49,005 bases of DNA from Desulfovibrio sp. (lineage in GTDB: Bacteria; Desulfobacterota; Desulfovibrionia; Desulfovibrionales; Desulfovibrionaceae): positions 1 to 49,005 of the forward strand of contig JAISKK010000020.1 in the NCBI GenBank assembly GCA_031260965.1. Reading direction: 5' to 3'. The stretch's first letter is position 1; every line of letters begins with the position of its first letter. The translations under genes were made by a program, and so were the position numbers. Positions 23,570-31,559 of this stretch are shown one piece after another. The notes beneath the pieces are model-generated. The model saw nothing but the letters and a program-made list of their open reading frames with translations, made no database searches and was not told where the DNA came from.

Positions 23570-24610
23570 TTACTTTGACACCCGCAAGATGCTGGAGCGG
23601 ACCCGGCCAAGGTCAAAAGACCCGGTCAGGGCCATGGCCTTTACCAGCTCCTGCTTCAGGTTTTGAAAATACATGGTCACGCCTTCCGGTCCGCCGCCGG
23701 CCAAAGCTATGGCCACGGGCCGGCCGATGAGAACCGCATCGGCCCCAAGGGCCAGCGCCTTCAATACATCCGCGCCGGAACGGATGCCGCCGTCCACAAA
23801 AATTTTGGTCTTTCCGCCTGCCGCCGCAGCTATGGCGGGCAGAACCCCGGCCGTGCCCGGACAGGAATCCAGAACCCGGCCGCCGTGATTGGACACCACT
23901 ATGCCGCCGATGCCCAGGGAAGACGCCAGAGAGGCCTCGTCCGGGGTCATAATGCCCTTGAGTATCAGCGGGAGCGAACTGGCCTGCACCAGCACGGCTA
24001 TATCGGAAAGACTGGTCAGGCCCAGTGGCCGCCCGTCCTCCCCAAAGCCGGAGAAAGCGGCCGCGTCCACATCCACGGCCACGGCCAGAGCGCCCGCGGC
24101 TTCCGCCATACGGACGCGCTCGACAATCGCCTCCAGCCCGCGCGGCTTGATGGTGGGAATACCTTTGCCCTTCTGCTCCTCTATGACCTTGAGCCCGGCC
24201 CTGTAAACGGCAGGGTCGGCCCCGTCTCCGCTCCAGGCTATCAGGCCTGCCGCCCGGCTGCCCTCATGCAGACCGCGCGCCATTTCCTCCTCCCCCATAA
24301 ATCCGCCGAAGTTTAACGCCGCCCCGGCCAGAGGCGCGGTCATCACCGGAAAATCCAGGACCTGCCCCCAAAGTTCGCAAGCGGTGCGCAGGGGCACGGC
24401 GCTGTGCAGGGTCCGGATGTTCAGTTCACACTCGCGAAAGGCCCGCACATTGGCCACAAAGGAATCCCCGTTGCCGATCCCGCCCATACCCGGCACTTCG
24501 CCGGCGCAGGCGCGACCATCACAAAGCGGACAGACCCGGCACAGGCCCTTCAGCCTTTCACGCGCTTTTTTTCTGATTTCATCCATATCCATTTGCATAC
24601 CCTCCTGCAC
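23570..24610 (-). CDS. FMN-dependent alpha-hydroxy-acid dehydrogenase family protein with Cys-rich N-terminus
   Basis: A 346-residue TIM-barrel flavoprotein of the LldD/glycolate-oxidase family. Family landmarks are the substrate/FMN region FPVMTAPLAGAALNFGG, LPLILKGIMTPDEAS with the conserved Lys, and GIGGIVVSNHGGRVLDSCPG with the catalytic His, then VDGGIRSGADVLKALALGAD. An unusual N-terminal cluster CRVCPLCDGRAC (about residues 23-34) is not part of LldD and could bind a metal or Fe-S. It might oxidise a 2-hydroxy acid and pass electrons through that centre. The gene is coupled to the membrane protein that follows. Confidence 0.82.
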   Translation of the reverse strand: MQEGMQMDMDEIRKKARERLKGLCRVCPLCDGRACAGEVPGMGGIGNGDSFVANVRAFRECELNIRTLHSAVPLRTACELWGQVLDFPVMTAPLAGAALNFGGFMGEEEMARGLHEGSRAAGLIAWSGDGADPAVYRAGLKVIEEQKGKGIPTIKPRGLEAIVERVRMAEAAGALAVAVDVDAAAFSGFGEDGRPLGLTSLSDIAVLVQASSLPLILKGIMTPDEASLASSLGIGGIVVSNHGGRVLDSCPGTAGVLPAIAAAAGGKTKIFVDGGIRSGADVLKALALGADAVLIGRPVAIALAGGGPEGVTMYFQNLKQELVKAMALTGSFDLGRVRSSILRVSK

Positions 24611-24642
24611 TTTCAGGTAGCGCTGATTAACCAGAGCTACCT

Positions 24643-25713
24643 TTACATTTCGCCGATGAAGATCCGGCAGTCCATAGGCAGCTTTTCCGGCAACTCGCGC
24701 ACGCGTTTTGCCCCCGCGCCCTTAAGCATGGCGCTTATTTCCCCGGCCGTGTAAGAGCGGCCGCCCGGCGTCTGCACCAGCATATTCAGGGAAAAAAGGG
24801 CAGCGTGCGCGGGGCCGCTCAGATCGTCGGCCAGGGTAAATTCCTGGACACAGAGCAGACCGCCCGGATTCAGGGCCGCTCCCGCCTTGCGCAGCAGGGC
24901 GGCGGCCTCCGCTTCGCTTTCCCCGTGTATAACCTGGGAGACCCAGGCCACATCGTAAGGGCCGGGCAAGGGGTCAACATTGAAATTGCCCGGCGTAAAG
25001 CCTATGCGCGCCTCAAGCCCGAAGCGGGCCGCCGTCTTGCGGGCGAAAGGCCCGGTTGTGGACAAATCAAAAATATCCGCGCGCAGATCGGGATTTTTAA
25101 GACAAAAATATACGGCGTAGGTGCCGGGCCCGCCGCCGATATCAATCAGGCTCCGGCGTCCGGACAGGTCCAAAGCCTGGGCCACCCGCTCGGCCTGAAG
25201 GCGGGCCACATTGAACATGCCCATGAGAAAATCCTCACGCGCGCTTTCATCCTCGGTAAAAACCGAACCCCGGTTTCCGTCTTTATCCGGCGCCGAGCCT
25301 TTGGCTTCCTTGTCCGGGCGCCCGGCTGCCGCGCTCTCCTCCTGTTCCGCCCAGGGGCGGCCCCGGCGCACAACATCCGCCAGATTGACCCAGTTTTTCA
25401 TAATTTCCGCGTGATGCCGGATGATGAACCCCGTATAGTCGGGGGAATCCTTGGCCAGAAAACGCAAAATCTCCGGGGAAGCGCTGACCTTGCTTCCTTC
25501 ACGCTCCAGCATGTCCTGGGCGCAAAGGGCGGTGATCAGCATAGACAGAGCGCGTCCGTCGCAGCCCAATGCGCGGGCCAGATCCGCCTCATCGCGCGCG
25601 CCCGCTGCCAAAACGCTGAACAAATCCAGGCGCACGGCAGCCTGCAAAGCGCACCCCGCCCAATAGGCTCCGGAAATCCCTAAAAGCTCCTGTGCCTTCC
25701 ATTGTTTTGCCAT
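24643..25713 (-). CDS. SAM-dependent O-methyltransferase-like protein (plant-type dimerisation fold)
   Basis: A 356-residue protein with an N-terminal winged-helix dimerisation domain (LQAAVRLDLFSVLAAGARDE, ALGCDGRALSMLITAL) and a C-terminal Rossmann methyltransferase: SLIDIGGGPGTYAVYFCLKN is motif I, then GPYDVAWVSQVIHGESEAEA and LNPGGLLCVQEF. This is the O-methyltransferase/BchU/hydroxyneurosporene-methyltransferase group. A charged insertion (about residues 125-150) splits the domains. No pigment or polyketide genes are nearby. Its substrate is unknown; co-transcription with a CoA ligase suggests an acid or CoA-linked compound. Confidence 0.78.
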   Translation of the reverse strand: MAKQWKAQELLGISGAYWAGCALQAAVRLDLFSVLAAGARDEADLARALGCDGRALSMLITALCAQDMLEREGSKVSASPEILRFLAKDSPDYTGFIIRHHAEIMKNWVNLADVVRRGRPWAEQEESAAAGRPDKEAKGSAPDKDGNRGSVFTEDESAREDFLMGMFNVARLQAERVAQALDLSGRRSLIDIGGGPGTYAVYFCLKNPDLRADIFDLSTTGPFARKTAARFGLEARIGFTPGNFNVDPLPGPYDVAWVSQVIHGESEAEAAALLRKAGAALNPGGLLCVQEFTLADDLSGPAHAALFSLNMLVQTPGGRSYTAGEISAMLKGAGAKRVRELPEKLPMDCRIFIGEM

Positions 25714-25786
25714 AGCGTCCTCACCTGTGCATATCTGTTACCGGTTTTCTGCCCCTCTACGCGCCCGTTCACGATAAACAGCGTTC

Positions 25787-27067
25787 TCACATGCGCATGT
25801 CTGTCACCCGTCTCGATTTGCCGAAAGAGCGCGGCAAAGATCCCGGATTTACAATTTCCACCTGCGCGCTGATCATCACTTTGGAATGCAGGGCTTTGGC
25901 GGCCGCAGCCGCAAGGAGAGCGTCCGCGCCCGCGCCGGCCTCGGGCGTCCTTTCAATCTGCAGGACCATGGAATCCCTGCCTTCATCCCGACTCATATGG
26001 ATGTGATATTCAGAGCCGAGGTCGGGGAAATTATTCAGGACATCCGTAATCTGGCCCGGATAGATGTTCACGCCGCGAAAAATAATCATGTCGTCGGAGC
26101 GCCCCCGCAGGTGATCGTGTCTGGGCATGGAACAGCCGCAGCCGCAGGGGGCGGGGATTATCCGGCTCAAATCTCCGGTGCGGTAGCGGATCAGGGGGCA
26201 GGCATCCTTGCAGAGGCTGGTCACCACCATTTCGCCCACCTGACCCGGCGGCAGGGGCTGCAAAGTTTCCGGGTCCACAATCTCAATCACAAAAAGGTCG
26301 GCCCAATAATGCAGACCTTCATGCGCCCGGCATTCAAGGGATGTTCCCGGACCGTACATTTCCGTCATTCCGCCGATGTCGAAACTCTCGTCAATGCCCA
26401 GCGCCCGCTCAAAGGCGCGGCGCATTTTCATGCTGGATCCCTCGGCCCCGAAGATCACCTTGCGCAGTTTGATGCGATCCTTGAGGTTGTGACGCATGAC
26501 CTCCTCTCCCATCAGCAGGGCCATGGAGGCGGTGCTGCACAGGCAGGTTGATCCGAGGTCCGTAAGCATCTGCAAGTGTATTTCCAGATTCCCGGCGCCA
26601 ACGGGCACTGCCAGGGCTCCAAACTGTTCACAGCCGCGCTGGAAACCCGCTCCCGCCGTCCACAGTCCGTAGCCGACGGCAATCTGCACCCGGTCCTGGG
26701 CGTTCAGCCCGGCCAGTTCAAAACAGCGGGCCATCTGCAGGGCGAAGGTGTCCACATCTTTTTGCGTGTAAGCGAGAATCTTGCGTTTGCCCGTGGTTCC
26801 GCTGGAAGCGTGTACCCGTACCACCGAGCTCTCCGGCACACTGAGCAGGGGCAGGGGAAAACCCTCGCGCAGATCCGCCGCGCCGGTAAAGGGGAGCTTG
26901 TCCAAATCCTCAAGGCCGCGTATGGCGCAGGGATCGACGCCTGCAGACTTTAACTTGGCCCGGTACTGCGAACTATTGGAATAGGCGTGCAGAATGGTCC
27001 AGCGCACTCCGTCATCCTGAATGCGCTGCAAGGCTTCGGGACTATATTGAGGTATGAATCGGCTCAT
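25787..27067 (-). CDS. Phenylacetate-CoA ligase (PaaK) family AMP-forming CoA ligase
   Basis: A 426-residue adenylate-forming enzyme with AGGAGGCCC before the ATG. VRVHASSGTTGKRKILAYTQ is the ATP loop, IFGAEGSSMKMRRAFERALG and DIGGMTEMYGPG follow, and LIRYRTGDLSRII and GRSDDMIIFRGVNIYPGQIT form the hinge. The last domain ends NPGSLPRSFGKSRRVTD, with the catalytic lysine in GKSRR. The order matches PaaK. In sulfate reducers such ligases may activate aryl acids such as phenylacetate or indoleacetate; here the neighbouring methyltransferase and FMN dehydrogenase suggest a small pathway. Confidence 0.88.
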   Translation of the reverse strand: MSRFIPQYSPEALQRIQDDGVRWTILHAYSNSSQYRAKLKSAGVDPCAIRGLEDLDKLPFTGAADLREGFPLPLLSVPESSVVRVHASSGTTGKRKILAYTQKDVDTFALQMARCFELAGLNAQDRVQIAVGYGLWTAGAGFQRGCEQFGALAVPVGAGNLEIHLQMLTDLGSTCLCSTASMALLMGEEVMRHNLKDRIKLRKVIFGAEGSSMKMRRAFERALGIDESFDIGGMTEMYGPGTSLECRAHEGLHYWADLFVIEIVDPETLQPLPPGQVGEMVVTSLCKDACPLIRYRTGDLSRIIPAPCGCGCSMPRHDHLRGRSDDMIIFRGVNIYPGQITDVLNNFPDLGSEYHIHMSRDEGRDSMVLQIERTPEAGAGADALLAAAAAKALHSKVMISAQVEIVNPGSLPRSFGKSRRVTDMRM

Positions 27068-27091
27068 GGGCCTCCTGAATTGTCATTTGAC

Positions 27092-27136
27092 GGCAAGGAT
27101 TTGCGGCAAATCCTCGCGAATATTTCACCCGTGAAA
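27092..27136 (-). repeat. Palindromic repeat, copy 1 (upstream of purD)
   Basis: GGATTTGCGGCAAATCC and TTTCACCCGTGAAA form two adjacent hairpins at 27096-27112 and 27123-27136. The segment 27092-27118, read on the other strand, matches 41713-41739 at 25 of 27 positions, and both copies carry a TTTCAC-NN-GTGAAA palindrome on the same side. Confidence 0.75.
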
Positions 27137-27307
27137 CGTTCCGGCCGTCAGGCGCTCTTTTCAAATCTCCGTCTCCGGCGTAAAGATCACTTCGCGGTCA
27201 ATCCGCCGCTTCGGTCATATGCCGATCGCAACGTCCCCGTCTGCATATCATAAAATATATCCGGGGAAAAGACCGCGCGGTCTGCGGCAAAAACCTGAGG
27301 AGAACGC

Positions 27308-28597
27308 ATGCGCATACTGATTATCGGTTCGGGAGGCAGGGAACACGCTCTGGCCTGGAAACTCGGGCAAAGCCCGGAAAAACCGGAAATTTTCATTGCG
27401 CCCGGCAACGGCGGCACCGCCCTTGAAGGAACAAACCTGCCCATTGCGGTCCTTGAAGCCGGTCCGGTTCTGGATATCGTCAGGGAAAAAAAGATTGATC
27501 TGGTCATACCGGGTCCGGAATTGCCTCTGGTCAACGGCGTTGCCGACGCCTGCCGCAAAACGAAAACTCCCTGTTTCGGCCCGCTCGCGGCTGCGGCCCG
27601 CCTTGAAGGTTCCAAAGTCTTCGCCAAGGAAATATTGCGCGAGGCGCAGGTCCCGACCGCAAATTTTGCCGTTTTCAGCGATTTTGCCGAGGCGAAAAAA
27701 TATCTGCGCGCCCTTTCCGCTCCCCCGGTCATCAAGGCGGACGGTCTGGCCTCTGGGAAAGGGGTGGTGGTGAGCAAAGATATGGACGAAGCCTTGAGCG
27801 CCCTGCGCTCCATGCTCGTGGACAGGGACTTCGGTCAGGCGGGAGGGCGCGTGATTATCGAGGAAGCCTTAAAAGGCGAGGAGCTTTCCCTTCTGGCCTT
27901 CTGCGCTCAGGGCCGCATCATCCCCATGCCTTCGGCCCAGGATCACAAGGCCGCCCATGACGGGGACCGGGGACCGAACACCGGCGGCATGGGCGCATAC
28001 AGTCCGGCCCCCCTTCTGCCGGAAAAAGACCTGGAATCCCTGGCGGAGCGCGTCCTGAAGCCGGTTCTGGCTCTCATGGAAAAACGCGGCTCTCCTTTCA
28101 GCGGCATCCTTTACGCCGGTCTGATGCTGACCGACACGGGGCCCCGGGTTCTGGAATTCAACGTCCGTTTCGGGGACCCGGAATGCCAGCCCCTGCTCAT
28201 GCGCCTGGAAAGCGATCTGCTGCCCATCCTGCTGGCCTGCGCCGAAGGACGCCTGCAAGATGTCCCCGCCCCGATCTGGTCGCCCGAGACGGCGCTCTGC
28301 GTGGTCATGGCCGCGCGCGGCTATCCCGGCCTCTACAGCAAGGGTATGGACGTTGCGGGCCTCAAAGAGGCGGAAGCTCTGTTCCCCGGCAAAGTGAAGG
28401 TCTTCCAGGCCGGGACCCTTTGCAGGGACGGACAGATTAAAGCCGAAGGAGGCCGCATTCTCGGGGTAACGGCCCTCGGCGCGGGGCTGCCCGAAGCGCG
28501 GGAACGCGCATACGCGGCCCTGAAAGAAATCCGGCTGCCGGATTCATTCTACCGCAGCGACATCGGCAACAAGGGATTATCGCATATCCAAAGCTGA
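27308..28597 (+). CDS. purD: Phosphoribosylamine-glycine ligase (GARS, PurD)
   Basis: A 429-residue ATP-grasp enzyme with CTGAGGAGAACGC before the ATG. MRILIIGSGGREHALAWKLG is the signature start; PPVIKADGLASGKGVVVSKD (ATP-binding), MGAYSPAPLL and VLEFNVRFGDPECQPLLMRL are also diagnostic. It makes glycinamide ribonucleotide, the second step of purine synthesis. purE follows 21 bases later, so the two form an operon. All motifs intact. Confidence 0.97.
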   Translation: MRILIIGSGGREHALAWKLGQSPEKPEIFIAPGNGGTALEGTNLPIAVLEAGPVLDIVREKKIDLVIPGPELPLVNGVADACRKTKTPCFGPLAAAARLEGSKVFAKEILREAQVPTANFAVFSDFAEAKKYLRALSAPPVIKADGLASGKGVVVSKDMDEALSALRSMLVDRDFGQAGGRVIIEEALKGEELSLLAFCAQGRIIPMPSAQDHKAAHDGDRGPNTGGMGAYSPAPLLPEKDLESLAERVLKPVLALMEKRGSPFSGILYAGLMLTDTGPRVLEFNVRFGDPECQPLLMRLESDLLPILLACAEGRLQDVPAPIWSPETALCVVMAARGYPGLYSKGMDVAGLKEAEALFPGKVKVFQAGTLCRDGQIKAEGGRILGVTALGAGLPEARERAYAALKEIRLPDSFYRSDIGNKGLSHIQS

Positions 28598-28618
28598 CAT
28601 TTTACAAAGAGGATTGTT

Positions 28619-29113
28619 ATGGCTCGGGTCATGGTTCTTATGGGCAGCATCTCGGATGAGGAAACAGTGCGGCCCTGCGCGGAGGTTCTGGAAAAACTGG
28701 GGGTGGATTTTGTCTTGAGCGTGAGTTCGGCGCACCGCAGCCCCGAGCGCACGGAAACATTGGTGCGGGACGCGGAAAAAGGCGGCTGCAAGGTTTTCAT
28801 CTGCGCGGCCGGAATGGCCGCGCATCTGGCCGGAGCGGTGGCGGCGCGCACCACCAGACCCGTCATCGGCATCCCCATCACGGCATCTTCCTTGGGCGGC
28901 ATGGACGCTTTGCTCTCCACGCTTATGATGCCCCCCGGTTTTCCGGTCGCAACCATGGCTCTGGACAAGGCCGGAGCACGCAACGCGGCCTGGCTGGCTG
29001 CCCAGATTCTGGCCCTGGAGGATAGGGATCTGGCCGGGAGTCTGGCAAAAGAGCGCGCGGCCATGGTCAGGGGGGTGGAAGAGGCGGCTTTGAAACTTGC
29101 GGACAAAGCATGA
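28619..29113 (+). CDS. purE: N5-carboxyaminoimidazole ribonucleotide mutase (PurE)
   Basis: A 164-residue protein behind AAAGAGGATTGTT. VMVLMGSISDEETVRPCAEV is the purE start (GSxSD), SAHRSPERTETLVRDAE contains the conserved SAHRxP, and FICAAGMAAHLAGAVAARTT with VIGIPI the GxAAHLPG region. It rearranges N5-CAIR to CAIR in purine synthesis. Size and motifs look like class I, but class I versus class II (AIR carboxylase) cannot be proved by eye. No purK is in the window. Confidence 0.95.
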   Translation: MARVMVLMGSISDEETVRPCAEVLEKLGVDFVLSVSSAHRSPERTETLVRDAEKGGCKVFICAAGMAAHLAGAVAARTTRPVIGIPITASSLGGMDALLSTLMMPPGFPVATMALDKAGARNAAWLAAQILALEDRDLAGSLAKERAAMVRGVEEAALKLADKA

Positions 29114-29616
29114 AAAAATTCAAACTTAAAAACGCGGGCAGTCGCCTGACCCTGCTGGCCGCCGCGCTGCTGGCGTTGAATGCCTGCGCAGGCAAAGACG
29201 CCCCCTCCCCCGCGCGTCAGGTCCTCTCCGGTCCGCCCCTGCATATAGCGGGCGAATATGGGGATCTGAGCATAGCGGGGGAGATGGACAGGGGCTGCAT
29301 GGTCGGTTTCGGGAGCCTGGAACTGCGCGGAACCCGCGCGGGAACCGGGCAAGCTGTTTTGCTCTGCAAAGGGCGGGTAGACGCGCCGGCCCTGGACAGG
29401 GGCCGGGTCAGGGGGATACTGGACTGCGGCGAAGAGCGGCGTCTCGCCTTTTCCATGCGCAATCTGGGTCCGGATCAGGGCATCGGCATAGGCAGGGAAA
29501 AGACTGACGGGGATTTGCTGCTTTTTTTCTATCACGCGGCTAAGGACGAAGCCGCGCGCCGCTTTCCGGAAATAAAGGCGGATATGGAAAGGATCCGCAA
29601 TTCAGATGCGGATTGA
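29110..29616 (+). CDS. Probable lipoprotein of unknown function downstream of purE
   Basis: A 168-residue protein whose ATG overlaps the purE stop (ATGA). A signal peptide ends in a lipobox, ALNAC (Cys near residue 26), so it should be acylated. The mature part has a GEYGDLSIAGEMDRGCMVGF and LDRGRVRGILDCGEERRLAF pattern with two more cysteines, possibly a disulfide. I do not recognise a family. Translational coupling with a purine gene is probably positional rather than functional. Confidence 0.75.
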   Translation: MKKFKLKNAGSRLTLLAAALLALNACAGKDAPSPARQVLSGPPLHIAGEYGDLSIAGEMDRGCMVGFGSLELRGTRAGTGQAVLLCKGRVDAPALDRGRVRGILDCGEERRLAFSMRNLGPDQGIGIGREKTDGDLLLFFYHAAKDEAARRFPEIKADMERIRNSDAD

Positions 29617-29663
29617 AACCCTCAATTCCCCAATCATTAATACGGCCACGCCGGACGCGCTTT

Positions 29664-29702
29664 GGACGGATTGAGGCAAAAAGAAAAAGCCGTCAATCCG
29701 CC
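29664..29702. repeat. Inverted repeat at convergent gene ends
   Basis: GGACGGATTGAGGC (29664-29677) and GCCGTCAATCCGCC (29689-29702) pair with a short bulge around an A-rich loop. The T-run of a normal terminator is in the loop, not after the stem, so its role in stopping transcription is uncertain. Its right arm overlaps the amphi-Trp stop codon. Confidence 0.5.
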
Positions 29703-30103
29703 TTGCTTTTGCGGGCGGCAGGTTTCGCGACGCTTTTGGCGCGTCCGCCTGTTCGCCCCGTTCCGGCGCTTTTAGGAGCGGTCTCTGGTTTGGCGACGCT
29801 TTTACGCGTGACGGATTTGACCCCTGCCGGTCTTTTGACTGCCGCCGGCTGTTCATCCGGGACATTGTCCGGGGCGACGCGGTGGACGAGCCAGGAAAAC
29901 TCAATCTTCACTTCGGCCCTTTCCTCGTCGGCAGAGGCTTCCAGCTTGAGGTCAACGACACGGGGCGCATCGATCTGCAAATGTTCGCCGCCCTTGTGCA
30001 CCTTGAGACATCCGTCTTTCAGTCCATCGATCAGATCTTCGACGATCCCGGCCGCGTCCTCGCGCGTCAGACGGGTACTGATCTCCAATTCTCGCTTCGG
30101 CAT
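29693..30103 (-). CDS. amphi-Trp domain protein with a Lys/Ala/Pro-rich C-terminal tail
   Basis: A 136-residue protein from ATG 30103, after AAGGAG. Residues 1 to about 75 look like the amphi-Trp domain: ISTRLTREDAAGIVEDLIDG, LKVHKGGEHLQIDAP, then a closing beta strand with E-F-S-W. Residues 85-136 are a low-complexity basic tail (repeated KSVAKP/A, with AGTGRTGGRAKSVAKPAARK), much like histone H1 or bacterial HU-type nucleic-acid-binding tails. A DNA- or RNA-contact role is a reasonable guess; the amphi-Trp domain itself has no known function. Confidence 0.8.
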   Translation of the reverse strand: MPKRELEISTRLTREDAAGIVEDLIDGLKDGCLKVHKGGEHLQIDAPRVVDLKLEASADEERAEVKIEFSWLVHRVAPDNVPDEQPAAVKRPAGVKSVTRKSVAKPETAPKSAGTGRTGGRAKSVAKPAARKSKAD

Positions 30104-30292
30104 ATGTTTCTCCTTAATTCCCGCAAAGTATAACACGATAAAACCGTAAATGGAATAAAAGTTTGCGCTTATTTCCCATTTCTCGTATACTGAAGCGAAC
30201 GGCAGGGGGCAAAACGCCTTTGCGGCAAGGCCTGCCGAATCAAAAACAAAGGGCCTGCGGCTTTTTTTTGCGGACCCGTCCATATAAAAATC

Positions 30293-30700
30293 ATGCATCT
30301 TGCTGTAAACACGCGTTACGCCATACGCCTTATATTCCGGTTAAGCTCCGCCGACAGTCCCGTATGCATAGCCGACCTGTCCGAGCAAATCGGCCTCACC
30401 ACGCGCGCCGGTGAAAACGTGCATACGGTTCTGCGCCGGCACGGAATCACCGAGGGGACCATCGGTCCCGGCGGCGGCATCCGGCTCAGGAAAAAACTCT
30501 CCGCCATAAGCCTTGGGCATTTGATGAAATATTTTGCGGACGGAGTCAACTTGAGGGACTGTCTGCTGAAAGCTTCCGACAGGTGCCCGCAGGAAAAATC
30601 CTGCGCCGCCCGCTCCGAATGGCACGGCATATCGGAACGGCTCCAGAGTTTTTTGGACAACATCTCCCTTGCGGATATTCTGACGATAGAAAATAAATAA
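30293..30700 (+). CDS. Rrf2 family transcriptional regulator with three cysteines
   Basis: A 135-residue protein: MHLAVNTRYAIRLIFRLSSA, a winged helix with ADLSEQIGLTTRAGENVHTV, and GGIRLRKKLSAISL as wing. C90, C98 and C104 (CX7CX5C) are spaced as the Fe-S ligands of IscR/NsrR. It should therefore sense iron-sulfur status, NO or redox. It lies divergent from the amphi-Trp gene and upstream of napC, so nitrosative or nitrate-linked control of nap is the natural guess. The start is weak in SD, but the frame is unequivocal. Confidence 0.87.
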   Translation: MHLAVNTRYAIRLIFRLSSADSPVCIADLSEQIGLTTRAGENVHTVLRRHGITEGTIGPGGGIRLRKKLSAISLGHLMKYFADGVNLRDCLLKASDRCPQEKSCAARSEWHGISERLQSFLDNISLADILTIENK

Positions 30701-30721
30701 TCCGCCGGTTCAATTCCCTAG

Positions 30722-30737
30722 TTCAATCTGGGTTGAA
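30722..30737. promoter_or_regulatory. Candidate operator upstream of nap (TTCAA-N6-TTGAA)
   Basis: TTCAATCTGGGTTGAA is a 16-bp dyad in the 274-bp gap between the Rrf2 gene and napC. It may bind the adjacent Rrf2 protein or a CRP/FNR-type regulator such as HcpR. Sequence alone does not decide. Confidence 0.35.
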
Positions 30738-30874
30738 AAATCCGGCTTTTTCGGCCATGAAAAAAATTAACCTTGCACATTTTGGCTTGCCGCCGCCCGC
30801 CGGGCAGCTACAGGACCGCAGGATCCAGAGGAGGCCGCCAGGCTGAAGTTACCAGAACATTGCGCTTGAAACAA

Positions 30875-30894
30875 ATTAACCCGGTATTGTTAAC
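30875..30894. promoter_or_regulatory. Candidate operator upstream of napC (ATTAAC-N8-GTTAAC)
   Basis: The arms TTAAC (30876-30880) and GTTAA (30889-30893) are separated by eight bases, about 80 bp before napC. This is a second dyad in the same gap, and no -10/-35 pair is obvious beside it. Confidence 0.35.
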
Positions 30895-30974
30895 AGTTAC
30901 AGACAGAACGCCGATCCGAAAACGGCGGATATCTTGTGTTTTCGGCTTCGGCAAGCGGCCACAGGCAAGGATTC

Positions 30975-31559
30975 ATGCTTAAAAAAACATCACATCGCGG
31001 TCTTGGACTAGGGATTGCGCTTGTTTTTTGCGCGGGCGTCTATGCGCTTTTTTCCGCCACCTCCAGCTTCTCCTTCTGCGCCTCTTTCTGCCATGAAATG
31101 GCGCCGCAGGCCGAGGAACTGCGCTTTTCCGCGCATGCCCTGGACAAGGATAAAAAAGCCGTCGGCTGCGCCGATTGCCATCTTCCCTCCGGATTCCCCC
31201 AGTACCCGGTCGTCAAGATCTACAGCGGAAGCAAAGACCTGTTTATCCATCTGTTCAGGGGCGATGCGCCGCTGAACAGGGCAGAGTTGCAAAGCTCTGC
31301 CCGGCGTTTCATTTCCGACGTCAACTGTCGCAGTTGTCACGCCGATCTCTACAAAAACGCCAAAGGCGACAAGGATTTGTCCGATCTGGGCAAAATCTCC
31401 CATGACGCCTATCTCGGAAAAAACGGCCAGACCCGGAGCAACTGCGCCGGCTGCCACATCAATATCGCGCATCTGCCTGAATTTGACCGCAGGCTTTCGG
31501 TGAACGAAAAATTCGCCGCGCGTATTCAGAACAAGGAGGCCTTGCGCGATGCGGATTAG
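30975..31559 (+). CDS. napC: NapC/NirT-type membrane-anchored tetraheme cytochrome c
   Basis: A 194-residue protein from ATG 30975. Residues 9-31 form the N-terminal anchor. Four heme sites follow: C35-A-S-F-C39-H (a CX3CH motif, one residue longer than usual), CADCH, CRSCH and CAGCH. HEM after heme 1 is typical of NapC/NrfH. It should oxidise menaquinol and pass electrons to periplasmic nitrate reductase. Order napC-napM-napA-napD-napG-napH matches that known from Desulfovibrio desulfuricans. The next gene overlaps its 3' end by 11 bases. Confidence 0.9.
   Translation: MLKKTSHRGLGLGIALVFCAGVYALFSATSSFSFCASFCHEMAPQAEELRFSAHALDKDKKAVGCADCHLPSGFPQYPVVKIYSGSKDLFIHLFRGDAPLNRAELQSSARRFISDVNCRSCHADLYKNAKGDKDLSDLGKISHDAYLGKNGQTRSNCAGCHINIAHLPEFDRRLSVNEKFAARIQNKEALRDAD

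Noticed and set aside
27068..27307. Possible purine riboswitch upstream of purD
   Set aside because: I looked for the conserved three-way junction and loop bases and did not find them; only the palindromic repeat is clear.
29110..29616. Reading the lipoprotein as a purine-pathway protein because it overlaps purE
   Set aside because: It has a lipobox signal and no enzyme motifs; the overlap shows coupling, not shared pathway.
30703..30722. GGTTCAATTCCC-like string resembling a tRNA T-arm after the Rrf2 gene
   Set aside because: No acceptor stem, D-arm or anticodon arm is found around it.
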